Assembly (NCBI GenBank): GCA_021737185.1
Contig: JAIPEL010000034.1
Span: forward strand, 1 to 37,275
Source: Desulfobacterales bacterium
Lineage (GTDB): Bacteria; Desulfobacterota; Desulfobacteria; Desulfobacterales; CAFBRK01
Length of the DNA: 37,275 bases
Reading direction: 5' to 3'
Shown: positions 30,608-37,275 of the stretch, in pieces
Position numbering within the stretch: the stretch's first letter is position 1
Layout of the letters: each line of letters opens with the position of its first letter
The notes under the pieces: generated by a model
What the model was told of the DNA's origin: nothing
Databases searched by the model: none
What the model saw: only the letters and a program-made list of their open reading frames with translations
Made by a program: the position numbers and the translations under genes

Positions 30608-31227
30608 TTCCTTTTAAACCGGATCGTGATCTCTTCCGGGTAGATCTGGTCGAAATAGTAGGCTTCTTTCTTGTTTTTCGCGATTCGATGTTCGACTTCG
30701 AACGGATCGGCGTTTTCGTAGGCCACCGGGCGTTCCACGAGAAAGACGCTGGTGTAAAAGGTCGCATCGTAAATCGCAAGCTTGGCCTCCTTGAAGGCAT
30801 CGATCGCCTGCACGTGACACGGCACGAAAAATTCGTAGATCATCTGGTTCTTGTGCATCCTGGCGGAAAAGTCGGTCACGAACTCGACCGTAAACGGCTT
30901 GCCGTCTATCTTGACATGGGTGAAATAGCCGAACTCGCGCAGGTTGGCAAAGGCCCCCTTTTTCAACCGTTCGACCTCGGCGGGCTCGAACCGCCCGTTG
31001 CCGTTTTCGTCGAAGTCGAGGACGATCATGCTGGAAAACATCTCGTCGAACAGCCACCGGATCCGGAACCCCGCAAGGCCCTTTTCGTCGAAGACGATGT
31101 CGGCGGCCGTGTAGATAAAGACGTGGGGGTGGGCCGATGCGGACCGGGGCAGCAAAAGAGCTGCCGCCAGCATCGCGCAGATCATTCCCACCTGAAGCCG
31201 GGTCTTGCCAAGGCCCTGGATTCTCAC
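30604..31227 (-). CDS. DUF1007 periplasmic metal-transport partner (ZevA-like)
   Basis: A 207-aa exported protein of the DUF1007 family, usually paired with a NicO-type permease as in the ZevAB zinc system of Haemophilus. The signal peptide ends at SASA, followed by the conserved HPHVFIYTAADIVFDEKGLAGFRIRWLFDEMFSSM. An EF-hand-like DFDENGNGRFEPAEV (about 75-89) precedes the second half. I use GTG at 31227 with a GGGGGTG site upstream; an ATG 14 codons later is an alternative. Translationally coupled to the frameshifted NicO gene. The metal (Ni, Co or Zn) is not fixed by sequence. Confidence 0.88.
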   Translation of the reverse strand: MRIQGLGKTRLQVGMICAMLAAALLLPRSASAHPHVFIYTAADIVFDEKGLAGFRIRWLFDEMFSSMIVLDFDENGNGRFEPAEVERLKKGAFANLREFGYFTHVKIDGKPFTVEFVTDFSARMHKNQMIYEFFVPCHVQAIDAFKEAKLAIYDATFYTSVFLVERPVAYENADPFEVEHRIAKNKKEAYYFDQIYPEEITIRFKRK

Positions 31228-31336
31228 GATCCGCCCACCCCCTGAAATGATCGAACGGTTCAAGTGACGGAGGCTATGGGAAGGACCTTTGCCTGTCAAG
31301 GCGCGAAAGAAACCTGTCGACGGTGCACAGACAATC

Positions 31337-31369
31337 TTGACAAATTCAAATAGTAAGAATAAACTATTT
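31337..31369 (+). promoter_or_regulatory. Promoter and candidate operator of the AbrB/VapC pair
   Basis: TTGACA (31337-31342), 17-nt spacer, TAAACT (31360-31365). A perfect 7-bp inverted repeat AAATAGT/ACTATTT (31348-31354 and 31363-31369) overlaps the -10, a plausible site for antitoxin autorepression. Confidence 0.65.
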
Positions 31370-31404
31370 AGTAGGATAAAACAAAATAATAAAGGAAAAT
31401 ATAA

Positions 31405-31668
31405 ATGTATGCCAAGGTGTCGAAAAAAGGCCAGGTCACCATCCCAAAAGCCATCCGAGATCGCCTGAAAATCGAGGCTGACGGCGGTGTTCTCTTTATT
31501 GTTGAGGGGGAAGAGATCAAACTGAAGGGCGTTCCCGGCGCGAAAGCCTGTGAGCTGTCGGGAAGCCTTGGCAAATACGCCAAAGCATATGTCCCGCTGG
31601 AAACCATCAGAGAAAAGATCCGTGGAGAAATTGCCGATGACATCTCCCGAGAAGGTCTGGTTGATTGA
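31405..31668 (+). CDS. AbrB/MazE-family antitoxin
   Basis: An 87-aa antitoxin with the N-terminal swapped-hairpin DNA-binding domain (AKVSKKGQVTIPKAIRDRLKIEADGGVLFIVEGEEIKLK, about residues 3-42) and a C-terminal toxin-binding tail rich in charged residues. AAAGGAAAATATAA precedes the ATG. Its end overlaps the start of the PIN toxin gene by 32 nt. Expected to repress the promoter just upstream. Confidence 0.92.
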   Translation: MYAKVSKKGQVTIPKAIRDRLKIEADGGVLFIVEGEEIKLKGVPGAKACELSGSLGKYAKAYVPLETIREKIRGEIADDISREGLVD

Positions 31669-32044
31669 TACCAATGTTGTCCTCCGGTATCTGCTCGGCG
31701 ACCACCCCGAACTCAGCCCCCAGGCCGAAATCTTCATGACGGCCATTTCGGAGGGAACCCGGAAGGCGGAAATACGGGAGGTCGTGTTGGTCGAGTGCAT
31801 TTATGTCATGGAAAAATTCTACCGTATTCCCCGAGGCGAGATTGTGGAAAAGTTGAGCGCCATTTTGAATTTCCCAGGAATCGTTCCCTCCGGCAAATCA
31901 GAGATGCTGGAAGCATTGCTTCATTTCCGGGAGTCGACTCTCGATATCGTCGATTGCCTTCTTGCCGCCCACGCCTCCGACAGCAGGCCGATCATGTCCT
32001 TCGACAAAGACTTTCAGAGATTGAAGCGCCAGCGGTCTTCATAG
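31637..32044 (+). CDS. vapC: PIN-domain toxin (VapC family)
   Basis: A 135-aa PIN ribonuclease toxin. Acidic positions are visible in LIDTNVVLRYLLGD (D11), VLVECIYVMEKFY (E), TLDIVDCLLAA (D) and MSFDKDFQRL (D), all in family order. It starts at ATG 31637 inside the antitoxin gene in another frame. Partnered with the AbrB-type antitoxin, different from the Phd pairing at 24 kb, so the two modules are independent. Confidence 0.92.
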   Translation: MTSPEKVWLIDTNVVLRYLLGDHPELSPQAEIFMTAISEGTRKAEIREVVLVECIYVMEKFYRIPRGEIVEKLSAILNFPGIVPSGKSEMLEALLHFRESTLDIVDCLLAAHASDSRPIMSFDKDFQRLKRQRSS

Positions 32045-32047
32045 CTC

Positions 32048-32156
32048 GTAGGTTGGGCTAAGAGAAGCGAAGCCCAACAATGAAATTGCCCGGCAAAAAC
32101 CAATCGCCTGTCTTCACGCTGAGACTGTTGGGCTTCACAAGTTCAGCCCAACCTAC
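32048..32156. repeat. Inverted repeat with GTAGGTTGGGCT ends
   Basis: Terminal 12-nt perfect inverted repeats GTAGGTTGGGCT and AGCCCAACCTAC, with internal inverted GAAGCCCAACA/TGTTGGGCTTC. About 109 bp, no coding capacity. A left-end partial copy lies at 29631-29700. Confidence 0.8.
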
Positions 32157-32204
32157 CTGTTTCGCATTTTTGCTTTGAGTAGCGTATTGCCTTCGACCGA
32201 AGTT

Positions 32205-32402
32205 TCAAATGAGACGTATTGGACCACGGGCGGTTTGCCGCTTTTCTTCATCGGGCCGCTTCTCCCCCGAATCGGGTTTCGGCGCCACCGGGCACCCGTC
32301 GCATCCGCAGGTGGGCCGGTCGGTTTTCCAGGCGCCGATCAGCCGCCGGTAGAGATACCAGACGGCAACCGAAAAAAAGATGGCAACGGCAATGATTTCC
32401 GT
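32205..32402 (-). pseudogene. FeoB-associated Cys-rich membrane protein with ACG in start position
   Basis: The 65 codons encode one N-terminal membrane helix (EIIAVAIFFSVAVWYLYRRL) followed by a Cys cluster CGCDGC, the layout of FeoB-associated Cys-rich proteins. By comparison with the relative at 33466-33651 (ATGGAAATCAT), the expected ATG is ACG here (ACGGAAATCAT), with GGGG eight bases upstream. Either the start is lost or translation begins weakly at ACG. A TTG far upstream at 32555 would pass through the porin end and terminator region, which I reject. Confidence 0.6.
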
Positions 32403-32508
32403 GGGGCTTTCCCCTTTCGGTCTTTTCTTCCTTTCGGTTTTACTGCTCCGGGCCGATAAAAGACGGGCAGGGGTGCCGGATGTCGTGGAGGAGGGAGTCG
32501 GTCTCCGG

Positions 32509-32529
32509 CACCCCCGCCCTGGCGGGGTG
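32509..32529 (-). terminator. GC hairpin after the porin remnant
   Basis: CACCCCGCC/GGCGGGGGTG stem with a one-base bulge, just past the porin stop. A second overlapping inverted repeat (GGGGTGCCGGA/TCCGGCACCCC, 32470-32480 and 32504-32514) could form an alternative stem. Confidence 0.55.
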
Positions 32530-32544
32530 TTGGTACGCAGGCTT

Positions 32545-33469
32545 TTAGAATTCAATGGCCACCTGGACGGTGAACGTGTCGTCCGTCTGGGAATCGTCTT
32601 CGAACTCTGCGTGCAGATACTCGAAAGCGAGGTTGCAGTCGAAGATGCCCCAGTTGACTACGCCACCGTATTCGGATTCGGGCAGCAGAAACTCTCCGCT
32701 GACCGGATCGCCGCCGTCGCTCGATCCGCCATAGCGGGCGGCAACCTCGACCGTGTCCGTGAGAAGTGCTCCCAATTCCACATTCCAGGCCGCGGGCCGG
32801 CGCTTTTCAATATCCGCCGGGTCATAGAGTTCACCGGTAGCAAATTCGTCCAGCGCGCCGGCATACTCGCCGATGATCTTGAACCGCTCCAGAAATTCGA
32901 CAGTCACAAACGCGCTCCACCCGCCGATGATGTCGGCAACCGGATCGCCGGCCGCGCCGTCGGCGTCCCGGTCGGTCACGAACTCCGACAGGCTGTCGGA
33001 GCCGGCCAGATTCGACATGTATGAAGCGCCGAGCATGACCCCTTCAAGAGGGGCAACGACGACGGCCCCGACAAAACTGTCGACCGTATCATCGTCACCG
33101 AGCTCGTCGATCCGGCCGTTGTAAGCCCCGAACGATACATCCACCATTTCGCCGCCGAACCGGTAGCCGGCCACGGCGGCCCCCTCGTTGGTCTCGGCCA
33201 GCACGAGGGTGGCAGGATCGGTGACAAAATGGCTGTCGAAGTATCCGAATGGAATATACTGCCGGCCTGCGATCAGGTAGGCTGGAAACTGCTCGGTGCC
33301 GGAAAGAGTGACAAACCCTGGCGGCCGGGTCATCGTAATCTATGTCCATGTATCGGGCGTCGACCTCGATCAAGCCGCTGATCTGAATCCGGTCGTACCA
33401 ATTGCCACTTTCCACCTCGCGGCCGATGGCCTCCTCGAGGTGCCGGATCCGGTCCTCCAGGCTTTTCAC
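32545..33469 (-). pseudogene. Broken LbtU-family porin
   Basis: Two pieces of an LbtU-type outer-membrane protein in different frames. Piece 1 (about 33469-33322) encodes a coiled-coil-like LEDRIRHLEEAIGREV and DRIQISGLIEVDARYM, the normal N-terminal mature region, without a signal peptide. Piece 2 (about 33318-32545) encodes TLSGTEQFPAYLIAGRQYIPFG and SHFVTDPATLVLAETNEGA and runs to a C-terminal aromatic (VAIEF). Family members normally have several tens of residues between these pieces, so a deletion and frame change at about 33320 is likely. Piece 1 abuts the upstream small gene by GTGA overlap. LbtU-type porins serve siderophore or iron-linked uptake. Confidence 0.75.
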
Positions 33470-33651
33470 CCCGCCGGTGCGTGATCCTTCGGCGCATGAA
33501 TATTTTCCGAATGGAAAGTGCATGTTTTGCTGCAGCCCGTGCATCCGCCCCAGCTGCAGCCCGTCTCAGCAGTTTTGAATACGGAAGAAGCACGACAAAA
33601 AAGATAGGCCGCGGCGAAAACGACTGTCAAAAATACGACGATGATTTCCAT
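33466..33651 (-). CDS. FeoB-associated Cys-rich membrane protein
   Basis: A 61-aa protein with one N-terminal membrane helix (MEIIVVFLTVVFAAAYLFCR) and a Cys-rich tail (C32, C37, C40, C44 in GCSWGGCTGCSKTC). It lies 11 nt downstream of feoB, the usual position of this family. Likely supports FeoB-mediated ferrous iron uptake; exact role is not established. The start is the ATG at 33651. Its stop overlaps the remnant porin reading frame. Confidence 0.85.
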   Translation of the reverse strand: MEIIVVFLTVVFAAAYLFCRASSVFKTAETGCSWGGCTGCSKTCTFHSENIHAPKDHAPAG

Positions 33652-33662
33652 ACTTCTGCTCC

Positions 33663-35576
33663 CTATTTTAAAAACGAACCGATTTGAAAGACGGCGATAG
33701 ACAAAGCCAAAGCCAGTGTCGTGTTGAAGACGATGGAAAAGGCCCCCCATTTCCATGATCCCGCCTCCCGGGCGATGCAGACCACCGCCACGAAGCACGG
33801 GGCGTAAAAGATCGTAAAGACGACCAGGCTCCAGGCGGTAAGCGGGCTCCAGCCCGGGGATGCGGAAAGGGTCCGGGCAAGGGAGCGGTTTTCTTCCGTA
33901 TCCACCTCGCCCAGGGAGTAGGCCGTTGCCAGGGTGGAGACCACTACCTCCTTTGCGGCAAATCCGCCCAAAAGCGCGATGTTGGTCCGCCAATCGAATC
34001 CGGCCAGTCGGCTGACCGGTTCCAGAAAGGTGCCGATCCGACCGGCGACCGAGTGTCTCAGACCGGCCATGGCCTGGTCGGCCTCAATGGTGTCGAGCCG
34101 CTCTTTCAACGTTTCCGCCCGTGGACTGAGCTGCGCTTCTTCATCGGCGGCCTCGATTTCTTGGAGAAGTCCGCCCGGGGCGGTCGCGATAGCGCTCGCG
34201 CGGGCCTGTTCGAAGGCCTGAATCCGGGATTCGGGCAGGCCCGGAAACGTCATCATGGCCCACAGAAGGATCGAGATGGCCAAAATGACCGTGCCCGCCT
34301 TTTTGATGTATTGCCAGGCGCGCTCCCAGGTGTGGAGAAAAAGCCCGCGAAACGTCGGCAACCGATAGGGCGGTAGCTCCATGACAAAGGGGGAGGGCTC
34401 GCCCCGGATCACGGTGCTGCGAAGGAGTCTGGCCACCAGCAGCGCCCCTGTCCAGGAGATCAGTGTGACCAGAAACATGAACAATATCAGGGGCACAAAG
34501 CCGAGGACCCCGCCGACGCCGTCGATGATGCCCGAAACGATCAAGGACTTGACGAGGCCGTCCACCAGACTCCGGTCCGCCACCGAACCGAGCCATCCGA
34601 AAAAAGCTTCCAGCCAGCCCACCGGCACTTCGCTGTAGGCAAAGGTGAAGTGGTAAAGCCCCAGGAGAACGGACGCCATGATGATCGGGCCGGCAAAACG
34701 GTGGGTGACGACCCGGTCGATCCGGTCCGATACATGGATCCGGTGTCCGCCGTCACGGCAAGCGATGACCCCCTGGCGGACGATGGCGCGGATATAGCCG
34801 TATCGCTGATCGGCGATCACGGCTTCCGGGTACGTCTCCAAGGTATCGATCAATCGTTTGGAAAGGCGGGAGACCCGTTCTTCCAGGGAAAGCGAAAGTG
34901 CGGGCGCCTCCGTTCGGCCAAGGGCCATGACCTGTTCGTCTTTTTCTAGGTATTTCAACGCGGTCCAGCGGGGCAGATATCGACCGGCCAGAAAGCTGCT
35001 GGGCGCGATTTCCTGGGCCATTTCATCGAGAACCGGATCGATTTCCGGACCGTAGGATATGGCAAGCGGCGGGATATTTTCTCCGGACCGGAGCAGATTG
35101 CCTGCGGCGGCCATTACCTCGGCGATTCCCCGGCCGTTTCGCGCCACGGTCGGAATCACCGGAATGCCGAGCAGGGCGGAGAGTCTTTCTGCATCGACGG
35201 CGATTCCCCGTTTTTTGGCTACGTCGATCATGTTCAGGGCGATGCAGACCGGCACCCCCATTTCCATGAATTGAAGGGTCAGGTACAGGTTTCGCTCCAG
35301 GTTGGACGCATCGACGATGTTGATGACGACGCCGGGCTTTTCGTCGACGAGAAAATCCCTTGCCACCACCTCCTCGAGGGAATAGGCGGTCAATGAATAG
35401 GTGCCGGGCAGATCGACGATGCGGATCCGGTCGCCGTTTTGCCGATAGGTGCCCTGCTTTTTTTCCACGGTGACTCCGGGATAGTTTCCCACGTGCTGGC
35501 GGGCGCCGGTCAGCGCATTGAACAGGGTGGTCTTGCCGGAGTTCGGGTTGCCGGCCAGTGCGATCGTCGGCTCCAT
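33663..35576 (-). CDS. feoB: Ferrous iron transporter FeoB lacking the first gate/core segment
   Basis: A 637-aa FeoB with an intact N-terminal GTPase (GNPNSGKTT, DLPGTYSL, NMID) and GDI-like region to about residue 265, then membrane helices. After GVLGFVPLILFMFL (about 355-368) the sequence jumps to a segment equivalent to the helix before IRGEPSPFVMELPPYRLP. The expected span of roughly 90 residues with the GYMARxAF, GFGCNVP-type and SCxARLPVY motifs is absent, in frame. The second core motif GGFAAKEVV near the C-terminus is present. Normal FeoB is about 700-780 aa. I choose ATG 35576 (GGAGG ten bases upstream) over TTG 35582. Transport is doubtful. Confidence 0.85.
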   Translation of the reverse strand: MEPTIALAGNPNSGKTTLFNALTGARQHVGNYPGVTVEKKQGTYRQNGDRIRIVDLPGTYSLTAYSLEEVVARDFLVDEKPGVVINIVDASNLERNLYLTLQFMEMGVPVCIALNMIDVAKKRGIAVDAERLSALLGIPVIPTVARNGRGIAEVMAAAGNLLRSGENIPPLAISYGPEIDPVLDEMAQEIAPSSFLAGRYLPRWTALKYLEKDEQVMALGRTEAPALSLSLEERVSRLSKRLIDTLETYPEAVIADQRYGYIRAIVRQGVIACRDGGHRIHVSDRIDRVVTHRFAGPIIMASVLLGLYHFTFAYSEVPVGWLEAFFGWLGSVADRSLVDGLVKSLIVSGIIDGVGGVLGFVPLILFMFLVTLISWTGALLVARLLRSTVIRGEPSPFVMELPPYRLPTFRGLFLHTWERAWQYIKKAGTVILAISILLWAMMTFPGLPESRIQAFEQARASAIATAPGGLLQEIEAADEEAQLSPRAETLKERLDTIEADQAMAGLRHSVAGRIGTFLEPVSRLAGFDWRTNIALLGGFAAKEVVVSTLATAYSLGEVDTEENRSLARTLSASPGWSPLTAWSLVVFTIFYAPCFVAVVCIAREAGSWKWGAFSIVFNTTLALALSIAVFQIGSFLK

Positions 35577-35578
35577 CT

Positions 35579-35812
35579 TCAATTCACCTCCACTTGGATG
35601 TAATCGGCTTCACGGTTTCTCAGGGTCAGGACAAATCCCATGACCTGCACGGCCACCGGATCCTGAAGCGGGGCTCGCCCCCGGATGGTGATTCGGGCAC
35701 CGGGGACCAGCCCCATGTCCCGGATCCTTCGACCCAATTCCCCTACGGCGTTGACAGCCGCAATTCGCCCGGATTGATTCTTTTGCATTTTCCGCATGTT
35801 GAGTTTTGTCAT
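35579..35812 (-). CDS. feoA: Ferrous iron transport protein FeoA
   Basis: A 77-aa SH3-like protein that assists FeoB. The core GELGRRIRDMGLVPGARITIRGRAPLQDPVAVQVMGFVLTLRNREADYIQVEV is complete and typical. GGAGGAG precedes the ATG. It is the first gene of the operon; its stop lies next to the feoB start, and a DtxR-type palindrome lies about 35 nt upstream. Confidence 0.95.
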   Translation of the reverse strand: MTKLNMRKMQKNQSGRIAAVNAVGELGRRIRDMGLVPGARITIRGRAPLQDPVAVQVMGFVLTLRNREADYIQVEVN

Positions 35813-35847
35813 CGTGCTCCTCCGGCCGGTGTTTGGGTTTAACGGAA

Positions 35848-35867
35848 AAGTTAGGTAAACCTAACTT
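35848..35867. promoter_or_regulatory. DtxR-type metal-regulator operator
   Basis: Perfect 9-bp inverted repeat AAGTTAGGT with its complement, separated by AA, resembling DtxR/IdeR-type boxes (TTAGGT..ACCTAA). It lies in the divergent region between feoA and the DtxR-family gene. On the minus strand a TTGACA (35875-35880 on plus) places the palindrome over the expected -10 of feoAB, consistent with iron-dependent repression. Confidence 0.85.
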
Positions 35868-35966
35868 AAAAGTGTGTCAAGAACTTTTTTTGGAAAAAAA
35901 GACTTTACAGGGAAGTACCTATTCTGGTGAAATGGTGCGGAAGATGGAAAACGGATGGAGGCGGTG

Positions 35967-36476
35967 ATGGCGGAAAATCAACTGTCCGAAAGCATGGAAA
36001 ATTACCTGGAAGCCATCCTGGCCCTGGAAAAGGCGAGCAAGGTGGCCAGGGTCAAGGACATTGCCGAACGGCTGAATCTCAAGAAAGGCTCGGTCACCGG
36101 CGCCCTCAAGTCTCTGGCCGAAAAAGAGCTGATCCATTACGAGCCATACAGCTTCATCACCCTCACTACCGAGGGGCGCCGGCGCGCCGAACAGGTCGCT
36201 TACCGGCATCATGTGCTCAAGGACTTTTTACTCAACATCCTGCAGGTCGATCCGGAAACGGCCGAAGCGACCGCCTGCCGGATGGAGCATGCGGTGGACG
36301 CCAAGACTCTGGAACGTCTGGTTTGTTTTATCGAATACATTCACGTATGTCCCCGGGCCGGGGACCAATGGCTTCAGTCCTTTGTCGAATACTGCAGAGA
36401 CGATGCAAGGGAAACGAAAAACTGCCGCCGATGCCTTGAGGGGCTCCAGATCGTCGATAACCGCGAAAAAAGATAG
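35967..36476 (+). CDS. DtxR/MntR-family metal-dependent repressor
   Basis: A 169-aa regulator with an N-terminal winged helix (MENYLEAILALEKASKVARVKDIAERLNLKKGSVTGALKSLAEKELI, about 11-57) and a metal-binding/dimerisation region (EHAVDAKTLERLVCFIEYI, about 110-128). The tail has Cys residues (C-x-x-C in NCRRC) and no SH3-like domain. I start at 35967 because GGAGG lies just upstream of it. Divergent from feoAB with a palindrome between, so it most likely senses ferrous iron and controls the Feo operon. Confidence 0.92.
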   Translation: MAENQLSESMENYLEAILALEKASKVARVKDIAERLNLKKGSVTGALKSLAEKELIHYEPYSFITLTTEGRRRAEQVAYRHHVLKDFLLNILQVDPETAEATACRMEHAVDAKTLERLVCFIEYIHVCPRAGDQWLQSFVEYCRDDARETKNCRRCLEGLQIVDNREKR

Positions 36477-36544
36477 CTTTTCGGAGGGAATGAAAAAATC
36501 GTGAGGCGGCCGGGGAGACTCGAATTTAGAAGGAGAACGCCCGT

Positions 36545-36619
36545 ATGAAGTCTGCCGGCTTCATGATGTTCCTTTTCCAGCAGCACCTGTGTAATGAACT
36601 AATGTCGATGAAATCGTAA
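36545..36619 (+). other. Short reading frame cut by a repeat
   Basis: An AAGGAG site and ATG start a 24-codon frame (MKSAGFMMFLFQQHLCNEL...) whose end lies in the repeat at 36607-36738. It may be the 5' end of a truncated gene downstream of the regulator, or chance. No homology recognised. Confidence 0.25.
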
Positions 36620-36738
36620 AAAGTACCCGAAACCTTCGTCGGGCTTTATTCGGTTTACATCAGTAGTAGAAAACACTGGATTCCCGCTTTCGCGGGAATG
36701 ACGGAAAAAGGAATATTCGGCCTTTTTACGAGACCATC
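36607..36738. repeat. MITE-like element, copy B (inverted)
   Basis: Reverse-complement counterpart of 8657-8789: GATGAAATCGTAAAAAG left end, CTTTTTACGAGACCATC right end, shared CATTCCCGCGAAAGCGGGAAT hairpin and AAGCCCGACGAAGGTTTCGGGT. It lies 36 nt before a broken toxin-antitoxin remnant. Confidence 0.75.
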
Positions 36739-36773
36739 AATGTTGGTTCAAATTCTGAAAAAAAGAGATCGGC

Positions 36774-36999
36774 ATGGAAAAAATCAACGTACACACTGCC
36801 AAAACCTGCAGAACTCGACAGAAATCAGATCGATACCTTGCCCATTTTCAATGAGCATGCCTTCTTGGCCGGTCAACTACCGCTGCACCATAAAGATCCC
36901 TTCGAACGGATTCTGGTGGCCCAGGCCAAAAGCGAATCTTTGGGAATCATCTCCAACGACCCGCAGCTTCCATTGTACGATGTGGACGTCTTGTGGTAA
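36774..36999 (+). pseudogene. Collapsed Phd/VapC toxin-antitoxin remnant
   Basis: The frame from ATG 36774 starts MEKINVHTAKT, the classic N-terminus of Phd/YefM-type antitoxins, but soon meets a stop. In another frame the following DNA reads NQIDTLPIFNEHAFLAGQLP, then HHKDPFERILVAQA and a short DVDVLW end, the usual C-terminus of the partner PIN toxin. The middle of both genes is missing, so a deletion joined antitoxin start to toxin end. Non-functional. Confidence 0.75.
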
Positions 37000-37035
37000 T
37001 TCGCCCCGAAAATACGACAGCTTGAAGGTGGGGAT

Positions 37036-37275
37036 AGTTTCATACGAGCGCCGCCTCTGGCCGGCCGCGCCGACCAGTTTGATCAAGAATGAAACTATGC
37101 CATTTTGGCCTAGTTTCACATAAGCCCCGCCGCTGGCCGCGAGGCGATCAGTTTGATCAAACGTGAAACTTCTCAGGCCGTCATTCCGGGCTTGACAAGC
37201 CTGCCCCAGACCCCGATCCGGGGGAATCCAGGTATTTCTGGATCCCGGCTCGAAGTTTATCCCGCACTTGATGCG
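37036..37275. repeat. Cluster of AGTTTCA-type repeats at the right edge
   Basis: Two tandem related units (37036-37095 and 37111-37170) share AGTTTCA(T/C)A, GCCGC and TTGATCAA with TGAAACT ends. They are followed by a GTCATTCCGGGCTTGACAAGC stretch and by CTCGAAGTTTATCCCGCACTTGATGCG, which also occurs at about 15820-15846. No gene is visible. Confidence 0.65.

Noticed and set aside
31228-31800. Long N-terminal extension of the DUF1007 protein
   Set aside because: It would cross the AbrB/VapC promoter and genes on the opposite strand; the DUF1007 signal peptide begins at about 31227.

Overview
The window is GC-rich (by eye) and reads like a chromosomal segment of a Desulfobacterota (former Deltaproteobacteria) organism, plausibly an anaerobic sulfate reducer of the Desulfobacterales type. 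That placement is inference from gene content: a 4Fe-4S/DUF3786 protein, a short cobalamin-independent methionine-synthase-like protein, two cobalamin riboswitches with a TonB-dependent corrinoid uptake operon, a Feo locus with an LbtU-type porin, and many small palindromic intergenic repeats. No rRNA, tRNA, CRISPR array or complete insertion sequence was seen.

Layout. 1-1286: dispersed repeats around an Lrp/AsnC-type regulator. 1287-5155: a YbaK-type tRNA deacylase, convergent with a minus-strand cluster of methionine-synthase-like protein, MoxR ATPase and VWA protein. 5500-8530: a Cys-rich small protein, TatA, Ssb, a truncated EamA transporter and a THUMP-type RNA methyltransferase. 8820-15712: a plus-strand run holding an overlapping redox trio (4Fe-4S/DUF3786 protein, FrdA-like flavoprotein, minimal 2Fe-2S protein), then HIT, two cyclic-nucleotide-domain proteins, a PLP ammonia-lyase, an ECHDC3-like crotonase and a Nudix hydrolase. 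16099-17209: an AhpD-like protein and a DUF4197 protein.

17225-29380 is a corrinoid acquisition region. One minus-strand operon (riboswitch, terminator, BtuB-like receptor, exported BtuF-CbiZ fusion, ExbB, ExbD, TonB) would move corrinoids across the outer membrane and may hydrolyse them before inner-membrane uptake. A second minus-strand operon (riboswitch, terminator, 86-aa protein, BtuF, BtuC, BtuD-like ATPase) would complete uptake. Between them lie a cobyric-acid-synthase remnant, a Phd/VapC toxin-antitoxin pair, a D-2-hydroxyacid dehydrogenase and a decayed duplicate of the 3' end of the ATPase gene, so this stretch looks recombined.

29381-37275 holds a DUF1007/NicO metal transporter pair whose NicO gene is frameshifted exactly at an A-AAA-AAC heptamer, an AbrB/VapC pair, and a Feo iron locus showing several lesions: FeoB appears to lack its first gate/core segment, the LbtU-like porin is broken, and one FeoB-associated small protein has ACG where a start codon is expected. 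FeoA and a divergent DtxR-family regulator look intact, with a perfect DtxR-type palindrome between them. Two toxin remnants and several repeat copies complete the segment.

Most interesting points: the secreted BtuF-CbiZ fusion inside a riboswitch-controlled TonB operon, the uncharacterised flavin/Fe-S trio, the frameshift at a canonical slippery heptamer, and the FeoB core deletion.
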